A program made the position numbers and the translations under genes. From positions 92,145,001-92,209,000 of the forward strand of contig NC_132992.1 in NCBI RefSeq assembly GCF_048564905.1: a stretch of 64,000 nucleotides of DNA, in the 5' to 3' direction. Below the pieces are notes generated by a model, which did no database searches, was not told where the DNA came from, and worked only from the letters and a program-made list of their open reading frames with translations. The DNA is from Vicugna pacos (Eukaryota; Chordata; Mammalia; Artiodactyla; Camelidae). Shown one piece after another: positions 52,646 to 62,278 of this stretch. The stretch's first letter is position 1. Each line of letters opens with the position of its first letter.

Positions 52646-53404
52646 GATGCGCCAGCTCTGAGCCACCAGCCTGCAGCCTGGGCCGTGGCCTCCATCCCCA
52701 CCAGGCTCTCAGTTCTGGAGAGTTCTGGGGAAACTGGGTGCAGGACACTTTACGATGAGGCCAGGAGAGGGGAAGGGGCTTTCCTGAGCTCGGGGGTGAC
52801 AGACCCTCTTCGAACAATCCTCTTTGCCGTTACTTTTTCCAGGCGCCATTCAGCAGTGCCAAGGCAGAAGGCCAGCCCCCTCCCAGGCTGGGGCAGCGGG
52901 CAGGCTGTTGGTGGCCTCAGGAGCTCGCAGGTCGGGGTCGGCGAGGGGCTGGTCAGCACCGGGCTGGCTGGCATGCATCTGGGCGAGGGCTCCCCAGGAC
53001 AAGAGAGGTCGGGGTCCTCGGCCACTTCGCACCTGCCATCCACTGCTCCTCTTTGTCACAAGAGGTTGACAGGATGGGCATTTCACATCAGCCCTGTAGG
53101 CAGTCCTGCCTGTGTTTCTCCGTGGTCCCTCTTCCAGGGCCTGGACACACGGCTACGGCTTGCCTTTTTTTTTCAAAGAAAGAGGGGAAATATTCTTTTT
53201 CTCCCTACAAAATGGCATAAACCTTGGGAGAGAGGAAGGGCAGATGTGGGACATCAGCTCTGGGCCCCAGCCTTTCCTTCCCTCCGACTCCCTGGTCGCC
53301 ATGTCCCCATCAGGGTCTCAGAGACTGTCCCCTCCTGGGTCACACTGTCTCCACATACAGGTGAGACAATGGACCCTCCCCTGGTCTGCCACTTCCCCGC
53401 CCCA
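52646..53404. other. GC-rich single-copy stretch, no gene found
   Basis: The plus-strand frame 52685-53440 is open for 251 codons, the longest here, but it overlaps open frames on the other strand (52750-53043, 52850-53086), has no recognisable domain, and ends inside a MIR. I do not call it a gene. Confidence 0.5.
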
Positions 53405-53495
53405 CAGCAGGGAAGACTTGGGCCCAGAGAGGGCGAATGATTTACCCAAAATCATAGAACAGGTAGACCCAGGATGGAAGGATTCACCTGGACAT
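53405..53495 (-). repeat. MIR SINE fragment
   Basis: GGGCCCAGAGAGGGCGAATGATTTACCCAAAATCATAGAACAGGTAGACCCAGGATGG follows the antisense MIR order GCTCAGAGAGGTTAAGTGACTTGCCCAAGGTCACACAGC...GAGCCGGGATTC. Confidence 0.7.
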
Positions 53496-53559
53496 GTGAG
53501 GGGTGGGAGGAGGATGCTCGGCTAAAGACAGGCCTCCAGACTCACTTCTAGCCAGGGGA

Positions 53560-54020
53560 ATGTGGCAAAGGGACAAGATTTTGTAGGTGCAATCGAGGCC
53601 TCAAATCAGTTGATTGTGAGTTCATCCAAAGGAATGTGACACTTGATGGGCTGGGTGTAAGTGGGCGAAAGCCCTAGAAAGAGGGACTGGCCCTCCCCGA
53701 GGTTAGACACTCTTGCTGGCCCTGAAGCAAACCACCACGAGTTCCAGAGCTGTAGGGAAGTGAAGTCTGCCAACAACCTAAACAAGTTTGGAAACATTTC
53801 CCCACTCCCACCCCCACCCCCACCCCCAACCCCGGCAGCTGAGCCTCCAGATGAGAACATGGCCATGTGATGGCAGCCTGCTAAGATGCAGGCAGAGGGC
53901 TCAGTTCAGCTACGCCTGGACTTCTGCCTCCTGCAAACCGTGAGAAGAGAGACATGGGTTGCCTTAAGCCACTCAGTTATGTAATTTGTTACACAGCATT
54001 GCTAGCTGATACAAGAGGAA
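53560..54020 (+). mobile_element. MLT1-type MaLR LTR fossil
   Basis: Sense MaLR LTR, 3' portion clear: CCAGAGCTGTAGGGAAGTGAAGTCTGCCAACAACCTAAACAAGTTTGG, TGGACTTCTGCCTCCTGCAAACCGTGAGAAGAGAGACATGGG, CCTTAAGCCACTCAGTTATGTAATTTGTTACACAGCATTGCTAGCTGATACA. A C4-5A simple repeat (CCCCCACCCCCACCCCCACC) sits within it at 53803-53832. The 5' edge is uncertain. Confidence 0.85.
53803..53832. repeat. (CCCCCA)n repeat
   Basis: ACTCCCACCCCCACCCCCACCCCCAACCCC: four or more C-runs of four to five separated by A. The minus strand is G-rich and fits a quadruplex pattern. It lies within a MaLR LTR. Confidence 0.9.
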
Positions 54021-54044
54021 ACAGCCAGTATTTCCTCCAGAGCA

Positions 54045-54095
54045 TCACTTTTGGAGCCAGCTCTGCTCAGTCACTTACCAGCATTGTCACCTGTG
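54045..54095 (+). repeat. Probable MIR SINE fragment
   Basis: TTTTGGAGCCAGCTCTGCTCAGTCACTTACCAGCATTGTCACC resembles the 5' half of MIR (GGAGTCAGACTGCCTGGGTTCGAATCCCAGCTCTGCCACTTACTAGCTGTGTGACC) with a deletion. Confidence 0.5.
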
Positions 54096-54889
54096 AAAGT
54101 GAGTCACAGGGCTGGATTCTCCACGGCCACTGTGCACCCTGAATAAGATGACAGAAGGCAGGCAGCTCCTGAGCGGGGGCTCAGGCTGTGGAGAAGGGAG
54201 GGCATGGCTGCCATGGGGTCTGTAACTGGGACCCTGCATTTCCTCCTGCACCTGGACCCTCTCCTTGGGCCAGGAACTCCAGCCACCAAGTCACAGGCCA
54301 TCCCTGGCTCCCAGTACCTCAGAAGCCACTCCACCACCCTTGCCAGATGTTCAAGGCCCCCAGCCTGGCCCCTCTGGACACGCTTGACCCAGGACACTGT
54401 GTGTGCAGTGCCACGCTGAGCCCTGGAGGGTGAGGCGTGGGGAAGTCACGTACTTGCGTGGGGCAAAGGCCTCTTGGTGCCCTGAGCTATACACACCAGG
54501 CACTAAGGAAACCCACACAGGTGACGGTGATCAGGGTGACGGCCGTGCATGTGAACTCTCCAGACCCTGGGCTCCTCCTGATCCATTACACATGGAGTCG
54601 TTCGGCCAGCCAGCACTTTGGAGGACCAAGCCCGCACGTGGCAGCCGGCTGGGCGCTAGACGGCAGGAGAGGATGTAGACAGGGCTGGGGCAGATATGCT
54701 GGTCCCGCTGCTCTGCATCTCCTTGGATCTAACATTTCAGAGCGTGCCAGGCAGCCTTCCAGCCGCCAGCAGCTGCGTCTCTGCCCGAGGGCTTTCTTTG
54801 AAGCTGCAAATGGCTGCTCTATTCATACACGGCTGGCCCAAACTATAACGGGGTGAACATCCCTGGGAACAGCCCGGGGGCTGCAGGGC
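54096..54889. other. GC-rich single-copy stretch, no gene found
   Basis: No repeat or exon is supported. Open frames on both strands overlap (plus 54437-54856, minus 54104-54397). Confidence 0.45.
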
Positions 54890-55110
54890 AAGTCCACTGG
54901 CTCCCGGCCCCCACTTGCTCTCTACTGATTCAGAGACCCCAGGGGGATTGTGCCCCGGCTACCCTATGGGGGACATGCTTGGAAATGCATCCTGCCCCCT
55001 TGCTTGCTTGGAGTTTTGAGGGCCTATTTACCTTCCAAATAAACCACTGGCATTGACACCTTGTCCAGAGTCTGCATCTGGGGTTTCCAGCCTAAGACAA
55101 TAATTAGGAG
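54890..55110 (+). mobile_element. LTR 3' end fossil, family uncertain
   Basis: TTACCTTCCAAATAAACCACTGGCATTGACACCTTGTCCAGAGTCTGCATCTGGGGTTTCCAGCCTAAGACA has an AATAAA signal followed by the GTC..GAGTCTGCTTCTGGGG..CCAACCTAAGACA ending seen in old mammalian ERVL-type LTRs. The 5' part is not recognisable. It is an old fossil without internal sequence. Confidence 0.5.
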
Positions 55111-55329
55111 ATGGCTCACCACCTGGTAGAAGCGACTGATGGTTACCCCTGGACACCAGGGGCAGATACAAAGCATTTGAGTTGCCTTAGTGGCCCACTG
55201 CCCGCCTGGTGCCCGGCACTGTGACCAGCATCCCTGTCTGACATCCCGGGGCCTCCAAGGATGCAGTTAGCAGATGCAGAGAAGGGGAAGGGTGGCGTTT
55301 CCTGGAAAACAGGCTGGCCTGCCAGAGCA
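55111..55329. other. GC-rich single-copy stretch, no gene found
   Basis: Nothing recognisable. Confidence 0.35.
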
Positions 55330-55520
55330 CTAATCACAGGAAAAATGACAATTCTCCCAGCCAACCTTCGATCGCTGATTGGGGTAAACACAGTGGGATT
55401 AAAAGAAACCACCAAAATTCCAGCTCATTAGAGCTAAAACATTTCTAAGCTTGGAACATCATCTTGTCAGGCCCCTCCAGACCCAGCCAGCCGGTGGAAA
55501 ATCCGGCTAATTTAAAAATG
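55330..55520. promoter_or_regulatory. Candidate conserved non-coding block
   Basis: Unique block with GCACTAATCACAGG, CCTTCGATCGCTGATTGGGGTAAACACAGTGGG (a reverse CCAAT box beside a forkhead-like GTAAACA), a perfect hairpin AGCTC-ATTA-GAGCT (55422-55435), and CGGCTAATTTAAAAATGAG. No transposon explains it. Motif density resembles an enhancer; unproven. Confidence 0.4.
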
Positions 55521-55811
55521 AGTGTGGGAGCCTGCTCTGTCCCAGGCCCTGAGGGTCACGGAGCTGGCTGCCGTGATGGCGGGCCCCGGGCTGGCCCTGT
55601 GCAGGCCTGTGACAGCCATGATCTCACCGAGCCCTGCCCGCGCCCTGAGAGAGGGATGATCGCCCACTGAGAGACATCTGGGTGTCACCTGGAGAAGGCC
55701 AAGGGTTGGCCTGCTCCCCCGTGATGGGGCCTCCCCACCTCATCCCCCCCAGGTCATAATAGAGGGACAGTCCCTCATGCAACCTTCCCCCTTGCGAAGG
55801 GGCCCCCCCAG
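55521..55811. other. GC-rich single-copy stretch with possible MIR trace
   Basis: GTGACAGCCATGATCTCACCGAGCCCTGCCCGCGCCCTGAGAGAGGGATGATCGCC may be a CpG-rich, diverged antisense MIR. Too weak to call. No exon is supported. Confidence 0.35.
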
Positions 55812-55990
55812 CCTTTCTGTAAAGGCCCAGAGAGGAAACATTTCGGGTTTTACAAGCTGCACAGGGTCTCCGTTGCATAGTCCTCTTTATTTTCTGTAAG
55901 TCTTCAAAAACGGAAAACCACTTGTAGCTCACAGGCTACACAAAAAGAGGTCTCATAGAATTTGGCTGTGCTTTGCCGACCCTTGGTCCC
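55812..55990 (+). mobile_element. Ancient non-autonomous DNA transposon (hAT-like)
   Basis: TTTCTGTAAAGGCCCAGAGAGGAAACATTTCGGGTTTTACAAGCTGCACAGGGTCTCCGTTGCATAG near the start and GAATTTGGCTGTGCTTTGCCGACCCTTGGTCCCC at the end match a common short mammalian DNA element (TTTCTGTAAAGGGCCAGATAGTAAATATTTTCGGC ... TTTGCCGACCCCTG). It has no coding capacity. I recognise the element but am unsure of its official family name. Confidence 0.7.
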
Positions 55991-56029
55991 CAGGGGTACA
56001 GATGTTCACGGGGTACTAATTTCTCCAGT

Positions 56030-56240
56030 GTTGCCTCTCATAGACTCCTATTCATCCTTTACAACCCAGCCCAAATGATCCCTTCTGCCTGAGGTCTTTC
56101 CCGGCTTCTCTCCTGCAGGCACCTACAGCCTGGAACTGCCCTCTGGCCCACAGGGCTCCGGGCGGTGATGACATCACTCAGGTATCATCCTGATTCATCC
56201 TGCTCTTTGGTACCTGCCTGGAGCACCTTCCAGGTACCCG
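56030..56240 (+). mobile_element. LINE-2 3' UTR fragment
   Basis: GACTCCTATTCATCCTTTACAACCCAGCCCAAATGATCCCTTCTGCCTGAGGTCTTTCCCGGC is a close match to L2 (CTCCTATTCATCCTTCAAGACCCAGCTCAAATGTCACCTCCTCTGTGAAGCCTTCCCTG). The region after 56115 is diverged and the tail is not found. Confidence 0.8.
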
Positions 56241-57734
56241 GGCTAGCAGGGTGAGCTCGGCGGCAACACTGCTCAGTCTCAAAGCCGCAGGCTTCCAAGG
56301 TGACCTGGTGCAGGGGAGCGGCACACTTCAGCTCATACTGCAGGGACTGTCTGAGGCGCAGACCCAGGGTTCTGAGAACCCAGCACAGGGTAGACTGCAG
56401 TGAAGAGCAAACAAGTCACTTCCAGAAAAGACTCAGGGAGGAAGGGTCCTGGCGGCCAAGACCAGGCAGGGCTGGGCTGGAGCTGGAGGGAGGCTGTTCT
56501 CGGAAGGGAACAGCACAAAGTCCTGAGGTGGGAAACTTGGCATGCGGGCTTTGGACGTTGCTGTGAGTTCCCATCCCTCCGCAGGGACAGGATTCATGTC
56601 TGTGCTCTTCTCTGTGGTGGCCTTAGCTCCTAGCACAGGTCTGGGCCCTGCTGCAGCTCAGGGCACAGGACAGAAGGGCTGAGTGCAGGGGACGGGGAAG
56701 GTAGGGCTGTGCTTGGTCAGAGACAGAGCAGCCGGGCAGCGTGGCGCGGGCAGCCTTGCCGGGAGTGACTGGGCACTGAGAGCCCTGCTGGGGAGGCCGC
56801 CTTGCGTAGGAAAGGCTGATGTGCCCTGTGGAGGGTGGAGAAAGTGTGGAGATGGGTGGGGTCATGCCGGTGGGAGACAGTGGTGGCGGCGAGGACCAGG
56901 TGGGGCGTGAGATGGCGGTAAATGTTTGGAGCCCAGGCTGGCTGGGGTGGGGAGCCCCCGGGGTCAGCACCATGGGGTCTGGATGGAGCCTCCTCGGCCT
57001 CAGAGGACCTGAAGGGGCCTGAGTGTCCGGAGTCTGACCAGGAAACATTCAGCCTTGGCCCGACTCCCTCTGAAGAGAGATAAAGGCCAGAGACTTCCAG
57101 GCACACATAGGGGGAGGGGGCAGAGGCCCCCATCACAGACTAAGTCCAGAACCTTCCACCATGCCGAGTCTCATCTCACCTGTGACCTTGCATCAAACTT
57201 CCCAGCTAGCAGGCTTCACAGCAGACCCCTCCCGTGGGCTGCATTTCCTCGACGGGGTCCTGAGTGAGCCCCCGGCTCTATGGCAAGCAGACCTCGCCCC
57301 TGTGACCAGGGTGGCTGGGGATGGGGTGACTTCATGCTCGGCCCCCTTGACGCCCGCCCCCCACCTCATCAGCTTCAAAGGCCTCCTCTCCACAGGCAGA
57401 GCTCACAGCCTCGGAATTCCAGCTAGCTCGGCCCCTCTAGGACCATTTGCAGCAGGCATCCCTCGTGTGCCAAACCAGGATGGAAAACACACCCTCACAG
57501 CCTTAATGTAAAGCATGTGTTACCAGCTGTGCGGGAGCAGGGGCCTTGGAGCCGGCTGGCAACCCCCAGCCCGGCCCCCGCCGCAGCACCCCACGGGTTC
57601 CATCCCAGCCACCACACCAGGTCACAGGGAGCCTAGGCCGCCCCCCACCCACGCCCCCTCTAAGCAGCAGGGCCCGAGGCTGACCCATCTGAGATTGTGT
57701 CTGGGGCCCTGGGAAGGGTCCAGGCTTAAAACCC
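56241..57734. other. GC-rich single-copy stretch, no gene found
   Basis: About 1.5 kb with no repeat I can name. Open frames on both strands (minus 56623-57048 and 56717-57136, plus 57161-57511) overlap and have no family resemblance. Confidence 0.45.
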
Positions 57735-57867
57735 ACCAGTCAGCGCCTCTTCAGGGCCTCCAGGAAAAGTCCAAGCCCCTGCGATTGGCTTTGAGGACAC
57801 CTCCAAGGAGCCCCTTGGCAGCCCTGCCAGCTGCCCCTCTGGAGAAAACCACAGACTCCTCCTGTGC
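57735..57867 (+). mobile_element. Possible LINE-2 fragment
   Basis: CCTCCAGGAAAAGTCCAAGCCCCTGCGATTGGCTTTGAGGACACC resembles L2 (GGATAAAGTCCAAACTCCTTAGCCTGGCATTCAAGGCCC). Only about 50 bases agree, so this is tentative. Confidence 0.45.
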
Positions 57868-58312
57868 TCGGCAGAATAATGGACCCCAAAGATGCCCGCG
57901 TCCTAGTCCTTGGGACCTATGCGTGTGCCTCGTGTGGCAAAGGGGCTTTGCAGGTGTGCTGAGGACCTCAAGACTGGGAGGTGGTCCTGGACGATCCGGG
58001 TGGGCCCAGTGTCACCTCAGGGCCCTTTAGGGAAAGGGAGAGGGGGCGAGAGTGGCAGAGCCGGAGAGGCTAGGACGGTGGGAGAGGGAAGCAGCCACAA
58101 GCCAAGGCGTACGGGCGGTGGCGTGGAGATGGAAAGGGCGAAGACCAGATCCCCTCCCACCCACCCAAAGAGCTTCCAGAAAGAGCCGGCTCTGCTGACA
58201 CCTTGATTCTAGCTCCATGTGGGATTTCTGACCTCTGGAGCTGTAAGGTCATAAATCTGTGTTGTTTCCAGCTGCAGTGTGTGGTGATTTGCCACAGCGG
58301 CGCTAGGAAATC
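57868..58312 (+). mobile_element. MLT1-type MaLR LTR fossil
   Basis: Sense MaLR LTR with all landmarks: GCAGAATAATGGACCCCAAAGATGCCCGCGTCCTAGTCC, GTGGCAAAGGGGCTTTGCAGGTGTG, ACGATCCGGGTGGGCCCAGTGTCACC, AAGCAGCCACAAGCCAAGGCGTACGGGCGG, AGCCGGCTCTGCTGACACCTTGATTCTAGC, CTGACCTCTGGAGCTGTAAGGTCATAAATCTGTGTTGTTTCC, TGTGGTGATTTGCCACAGCGGCGCTAGGAAA. Close in type to the copy at 3528. Solo LTR. Confidence 0.92.
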
Positions 58313-58515
58313 ACACCCTCCCATCTGTCCCCCCAGCCTGCCTGCGCTGGGGCCCCTCCAGCTCCCCCCTCCCAGGCTCCCCAGTGCACAGGGCCTGCTC
58401 CAACTATGCCCTTCAGCGGGCAAGTCCTGGGCCTCCTCTCTCCGGTCTCACTGGAGTGGCTGATGCACGCCCCTCTTCTCCTGCCAGCTCATCCTCAGCT
58501 CTGACCAGCACTCTT
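58313..58515. other. GC-rich single-copy stretch, no gene found
   Basis: Nothing recognisable. Confidence 0.35.
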
Positions 58516-58670
58516 GCTGAGTGCCCAAAGTGGGATACCTCCTGTGACGGGGAACTCATCACCTCTCAATTCAGCCCAACCCACCTCACCCTCATAGGAC
58601 TGTGCAGTTTGTTCCTGCTTCCGGGCCCAGGCTGAAGAGGTATATGGGGCTGAAACCCAGCCGAGAGGGC
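58516..58670 (+). mobile_element. L3/CR1-type LINE fragment
   Basis: GACGGGGAACTCATCACCTCTCAATTCAGCCCAACCCACC, AGGACTGTGCAGTTTGTTCCTGCTTCC and GGGGCTGAAACCCAGCC follow the L3 3' region (GGGGAGCTCACTACCTCCCAAGGCAGCCC ... CTAATTGTTAGGAAGTTCTTCC ... GAGCTGAAATCTGCC). Among the oldest repeats in the window and very diverged. Confidence 0.5.
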
Positions 58671-58777
58671 CATGGAGGCGGGATCTAGGGGTGGGAGTGT
58701 TGATCATCAGACCCCGACTTTTCCTAGTTGAGTCTGCAACTCACATCTTCCCCAAAGAGAATCCGCCCACCCTTGCC

Positions 58778-58962
58778 AGAGGACTGCCAGATTTAGCAAA
58801 TAAGAAAAAGATAGGCCATTAAATTAAGATTAACCACAGGTACCTTCTTCGTACAAGTATGTCCCAAATACTGCCTGGGTACATGTCTCCTAAAAAAATT
58901 ATTTCTTGGCAACCTGATATTCAAAGTTAACTGGGCGTCCTGTATCTCATCTGGTGGCCCCA
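58778..58962. mobile_element. Palindromic non-autonomous DNA transposon (MER53-like)
   Basis: An inverted-repeat element: the left arm GGACTGCCAGATTTAGCAAATAAG pairs with the right arm CTGTATCTCATCTGGTGGCCCC. Between them are TTAAATTAAGATT, ACAAGTATGTCCCAAATACTGCCTGGGTACATG, AAAAAATTATTTC and TTCAAAGTTAACTGGGCGTCCTG, the parts of a well-known near-palindromic mammalian element. Non-coding. I recognise the element; the MER53 name is from memory. Confidence 0.7.
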
Positions 58963-59894
58963 CACTGGTGACCCCGCACTGTCATTCCTCCAGAAAGCAG
59001 TACACAGAGCATCACTCACCACGGCCCACCCAGAACTGGAGGCCCAGGGACACGGGCGAGGAAGTGGGGAGACCCATCAGCCTCAGATCTAGGGTGCCAG
59101 TGCCTCCCTGAGCCCCTCCTCTTTTTGGGACGCCTGGGGGTTCCCCTGGGGTGGCTTCAATCTCCATATTTAGTGAGGTTTATGCACTCAAGTCCTGGGG
59201 TCAGGACACCTGGCTCTGGGGTGCCAGCCCCAGCCTGCTCATCACTCTACAGAGATTCGACCCTGGCCTCAGGTCCCTTTTTAGTCCCAGCTTCTCACTT
59301 ACAGTGAGGGCGACTGGACTCAAAACCTCGTCGATCACCTGAGGGGTTGCAGTGACCCCTGTCAGTTTAGACAGATCCTGGAGACCAGCGTCCTGCACAA
59401 GACCCCCGCCCTGTCCCCACTCCAACCCCACCCTGCCTGCGCCCGCACTGCCCCAGTAGCTGAAGGGCATTGTGAGAGACTGCGAGGTCGGCTGGTAAGT
59501 TCAGGAGGGCGGCTGCAGGGACTGGGTGGGGGAAGCGGGTGGAAGCGATTCTCTAGGTCCCCACTCACCCTGGGCCCACTCTGGGCCCATCCCTTGTCCA
59601 GCTTCAAGGGCCTTCTCATATGAAAGCACCACCAGTCAGTGGTCGTCTCCCCCTGGCCGGGAGCCCTCCGGACATCACATCTCCTGGCCCAAAAGTCAGG
59701 CCTGCGCCTTGTCAGACTGTCCTGCTGAGGAAGGTACTCCAGTCCCTGAGCAAAGCAGCAGAGGCCTCAGGCAAACCCCACCCTGGTATAGGCCTCAGTT
59801 TCCCCATTTGAAACGCCAAGACTGGACCCAGGAGGGCCCTTGGTGACCAGGCATGTCAGGACAATGCCCACGCCCTCTGAGAGGTCGGCCTCCT
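58963..59894. other. GC-rich stretch with two MIR traces, no gene found
   Basis: ACTCAAGTCCTGGGGTCAGGACACCTGGCTCTGGGGTGCCAGCC (59187-59230) with GGTCCCTTTTTAGTCCCAGCTTCTCACTTACAGTGAGGG is a probable sense MIR, and AGGCCTCAGTTTCCCCATTTGAAACG (59790-59815) is a second MIR core. No exon is supported. Confidence 0.5.
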
Positions 59895-60325
59895 GCATTA
59901 GCTACTTATGCTGTGTAACAGCAAACACCTGCCATCTCCCCCAGGTTCCGAGGGTCCGGAGGGCTGCGGCGGCTGAGCGCCACGCCTCATCGCAAGGTCT
60001 CCCAGGGACTGCCGTCGGCAGTGAGCTGGGCTGCTGTCCCATCAGATGGCTCAGCTGCTGTGGGCAGGGTCCGCTGCGGCCTCACTCACTCACGTGGCCC
60101 GGGCAGCCTCACCCGGCAGCTTCCTTCCTCTAGAGCATGCAGTTTGAGTGAGGGAGAGACAGGGCCCAAGACGGAAGCCACAGCTTCTTAAAACCTAATC
60201 TTAGAAGTGACAGCCCAACCTTTGTGCTGCTTCCTTTCATTAGAAGCGAGTCAGTGAAGACGAGCTGACACTGGAGGGGCGAGGCTGGGTGGGGTGGAAG
60301 CACCGGGTGGCAGGGGCCCTTTCTG
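59895..60325 (-). mobile_element. MLT1-type MaLR LTR fossil
   Basis: Antisense MaLR LTR of a different MLT1 type: GCATTAGCTACTTATGCTGTGTAACAGCAAACACC, CGGCAGTGAGCTGGGCTGCTG, CCTCACTCACTCACGTGGCC, ACGGAAGCCACAGCTTCTTAAAACCTAATCTTAGAAGTGACAGCCC, TTTCATTAGAAGCGAGTCAGTGAAGACGAGCTGACACTGGAGGGG. The order matches the reverse complement of the family. Part of the middle is missing. Confidence 0.8.
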
Positions 60326-60529
60326 AAGGCAGCTCCTCACAACTCCCAGCGAATCTAAGAGGGCCTTGGGGCGGAGAGGAGTCTGATGTTCAGACTTCTT
60401 CATAAAGGAGAAAAGCGCCTCCCCAGGGAGCTAGGAGGCTGGTGCCTAAAGCACTGGGGGCGGAGTCAGGGTGGGTGGGCGGAGTCAAGGGGGGCTGGGA
60501 ATCCTCACCCAGTTCTGTCTCTCCCGGCA

Positions 60530-60645
60530 GCCCCCCCTCGTCTTCCCTCCCCCTCCCCCTTCTTCCCTCCCTCTCTCTCCCTTTCCTTCCCTCCCTCTCT
60601 CTCCCTTTCCTTCCCTCTCCCCCGTGTTCTTCCTTTCTTCCTGTT
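60530..60645. repeat. CT-rich tract with a 24-bp tandem unit
   Basis: Almost pure pyrimidine on the plus strand. CTTCCCTCCCTCTCTCTCCC (with CTTTC completing each unit) occurs twice in tandem at about 60559-60608. Open frames through it are low-complexity artefacts (poly PSLSLS and REGKGE). Triplex-forming potential is likely. Confidence 0.9.
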
Positions 60646-61089
60646 CTCTCCTCCACCGGCCAACCCTCTCTTTCACTCCCTTAACTAGCAACCCTCCGAT
60701 AAGCCCCAGCCCCTGCCCTCCAGGAGAAGCTGCCCTCTGCCTCCTGACCCACCGAGAAGGGGCCTGGACGCAGGAAGGCCGTGCCCAGCCAGCCCTCTGC
60801 ATGAAGGTGGGCGGGGTGCATTACCCTATTTTTATGGTGTCCAACATGAGTGTTTTAAAGATAGACAAGGAGTGATTTGGGCAGGATGTGTCCTGGTGAC
60901 GCAGAGAGAAAGATGTCACTGCAAGAAAAGCTAGATCCCTACCGTGTCTGGGTCCGAGAGGGGCCGCGCAATCTGCATTACAGAACATTCTGCCAAAGCC
61001 CCTTCCCCAAAACACAGTCCCGGGGCACAGCGGTGAACACATCTGCGTGGCCCACTTTTCCAGCCCGAGTTAGCCTTGGATGTTGGGCC
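60646..61089. other. Single-copy stretch, no gene found
   Basis: No repeat or exon can be supported. Confidence 0.4.
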
Positions 61090-61510
61090 ACTGCTACAGG
61101 TGAAAAGCTTTCCAAAAAATCTCATTGTTTCATTTTGTAGTTTAACTTTCCCTGGACGAGAAGCTCTTTGGACATTTACTGCTGTTTCACTCCTCTTCTG
61201 TGAATTGACTGTTCAGAGCCTCTGTCCAATTTCCTACTGAGAGCTGTTTCTAATTAATTTGGAGGAAACTTTGTTTATTAGGAGTATTGCCCCTTTGTCT
61301 ATCAGAGGTGTCACAAATATTCCCTCCCATCTGCCATTCGTCTGTTAATTTTAGTCTTCTGCGAGTCTCCAGCGCCCAGAGCTCTCATGATTTTCCTTTA
61401 TTGCTTCTGGGGTTTGAGTTTCACTCAGGAAAACTCCTCCCCACCCCAGAGTCTAGCATTTTCCCTGTCTTTTCTGATGCTCTGGTCATTTGTAATTTGT
61501 AACATCACCA
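61090..61510 (-). mobile_element. L1M/HAL1 remnant, antisense
   Basis: TTTCACTCCTCTTCTGTGAATTGACTGTTCAGAGCCTCTGTCCAATTTCCTAC, TTGTTTATTAGGAGTATTGCCCCTTTGTCTATC, TCACAAATATTCCCTCCCATCTGCCATTCGTCTGTTAATTTTAG, TTTCCTTTATTGCTTCTGGGGTTTGAGTTTCACTCAGGAAAACTCCTCCCCACCCCAGAGTC track the antisense 3' region of L1ME/HAL1-type LINEs. Non-coding here. Confidence 0.8.
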
Positions 61511-62104
61511 GTGCATTTAGGACTAACTGAGGCGGGTTTTTGCCAGCTGGGTGACTGCCGCCCCCTCCCCCACTGGTCAGAATGGATGGGTCCCTTGGGA
61601 GCTTCAGGCCCTGGGAACTGGAGAAGGGGCTGCTGCACCAGCCACGGACACCTCAGTGAGGGTGCAGTGGAGAGAAGTTTCCTTGGGAATCAAGCACCCA
61701 GGGCCCCTGGTCCTTGGAGTTTTAAAGCTCTCTGCATCTCCAGAGCAGTTTCCAATGCCTCCCCGCCTCATGGGGCCATCAGATCTCTGGGGTGGGAGGG
61801 CTGGGGGTGTCCAGAGCTCTAGGGGTCTGCTCCTCACTCCCTGGGCAGAACCTCGTCTCATCCCAGGCTTGAAGAAAACAGGTGCTCCCTGTGGGCTGCT
61901 GGAGATGGTGGGTGGGGTCACACCCAGCAGGGTCTACAAGGCGAGAAAACAGGTTCTGAGATTTCCTCCAGGACACGGCGGAGGCTGCTGCGCTGCAAGG
62001 ACCCTCCTGGGAGTTTTCTGAGCCTCTTCCAAGGGCGGAGAGAGCTGCCCTGCCTTTCTTCTTTCCTCTGAGGCCAGATGCAGACAGGACAGGTGGTCAT
62101 CACA
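61511..62104. other. GC-rich single-copy stretch, no gene found
   Basis: No repeat or exon can be supported; open frames on both strands overlap. Confidence 0.4.
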
Positions 62105-62278
62105 GCTGGCACCGTGGGCACATCTGTGGGCCGAGCCCTATTGTCACCAGTCCACACAACGGCCCTGCAAGGTGGACGACATGATGCCTACTTTATAGAG
62201 GAGAAAACAGAGGCTCAGAGAGGTTTAGTAACATTTGAAGGTTAAGTAACACACAGCCTGCAGGGAACCGAAGTCACC
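62105..62278 (-). repeat. MIR SINE, nearly complete
   Basis: GGGCCGAGCCCTATTGTCACCAGTCCACACAACGGCCCTGCAAGGTGGACGACATGATGCCTACTTTATAGAGGAGAAAACAGAGGCTCAGAGAGGTTTAGTAACATTTGAAGGTTAAGTAACACACAGC is antisense MIR over most of its length, with the core intact. Confidence 0.92.

Noticed and set aside
52685-53440. 251-codon open frame on the plus strand
   Set aside because: No recognisable domain, contradicted by overlapping opposite-strand frames, and it ends in an antisense MIR.
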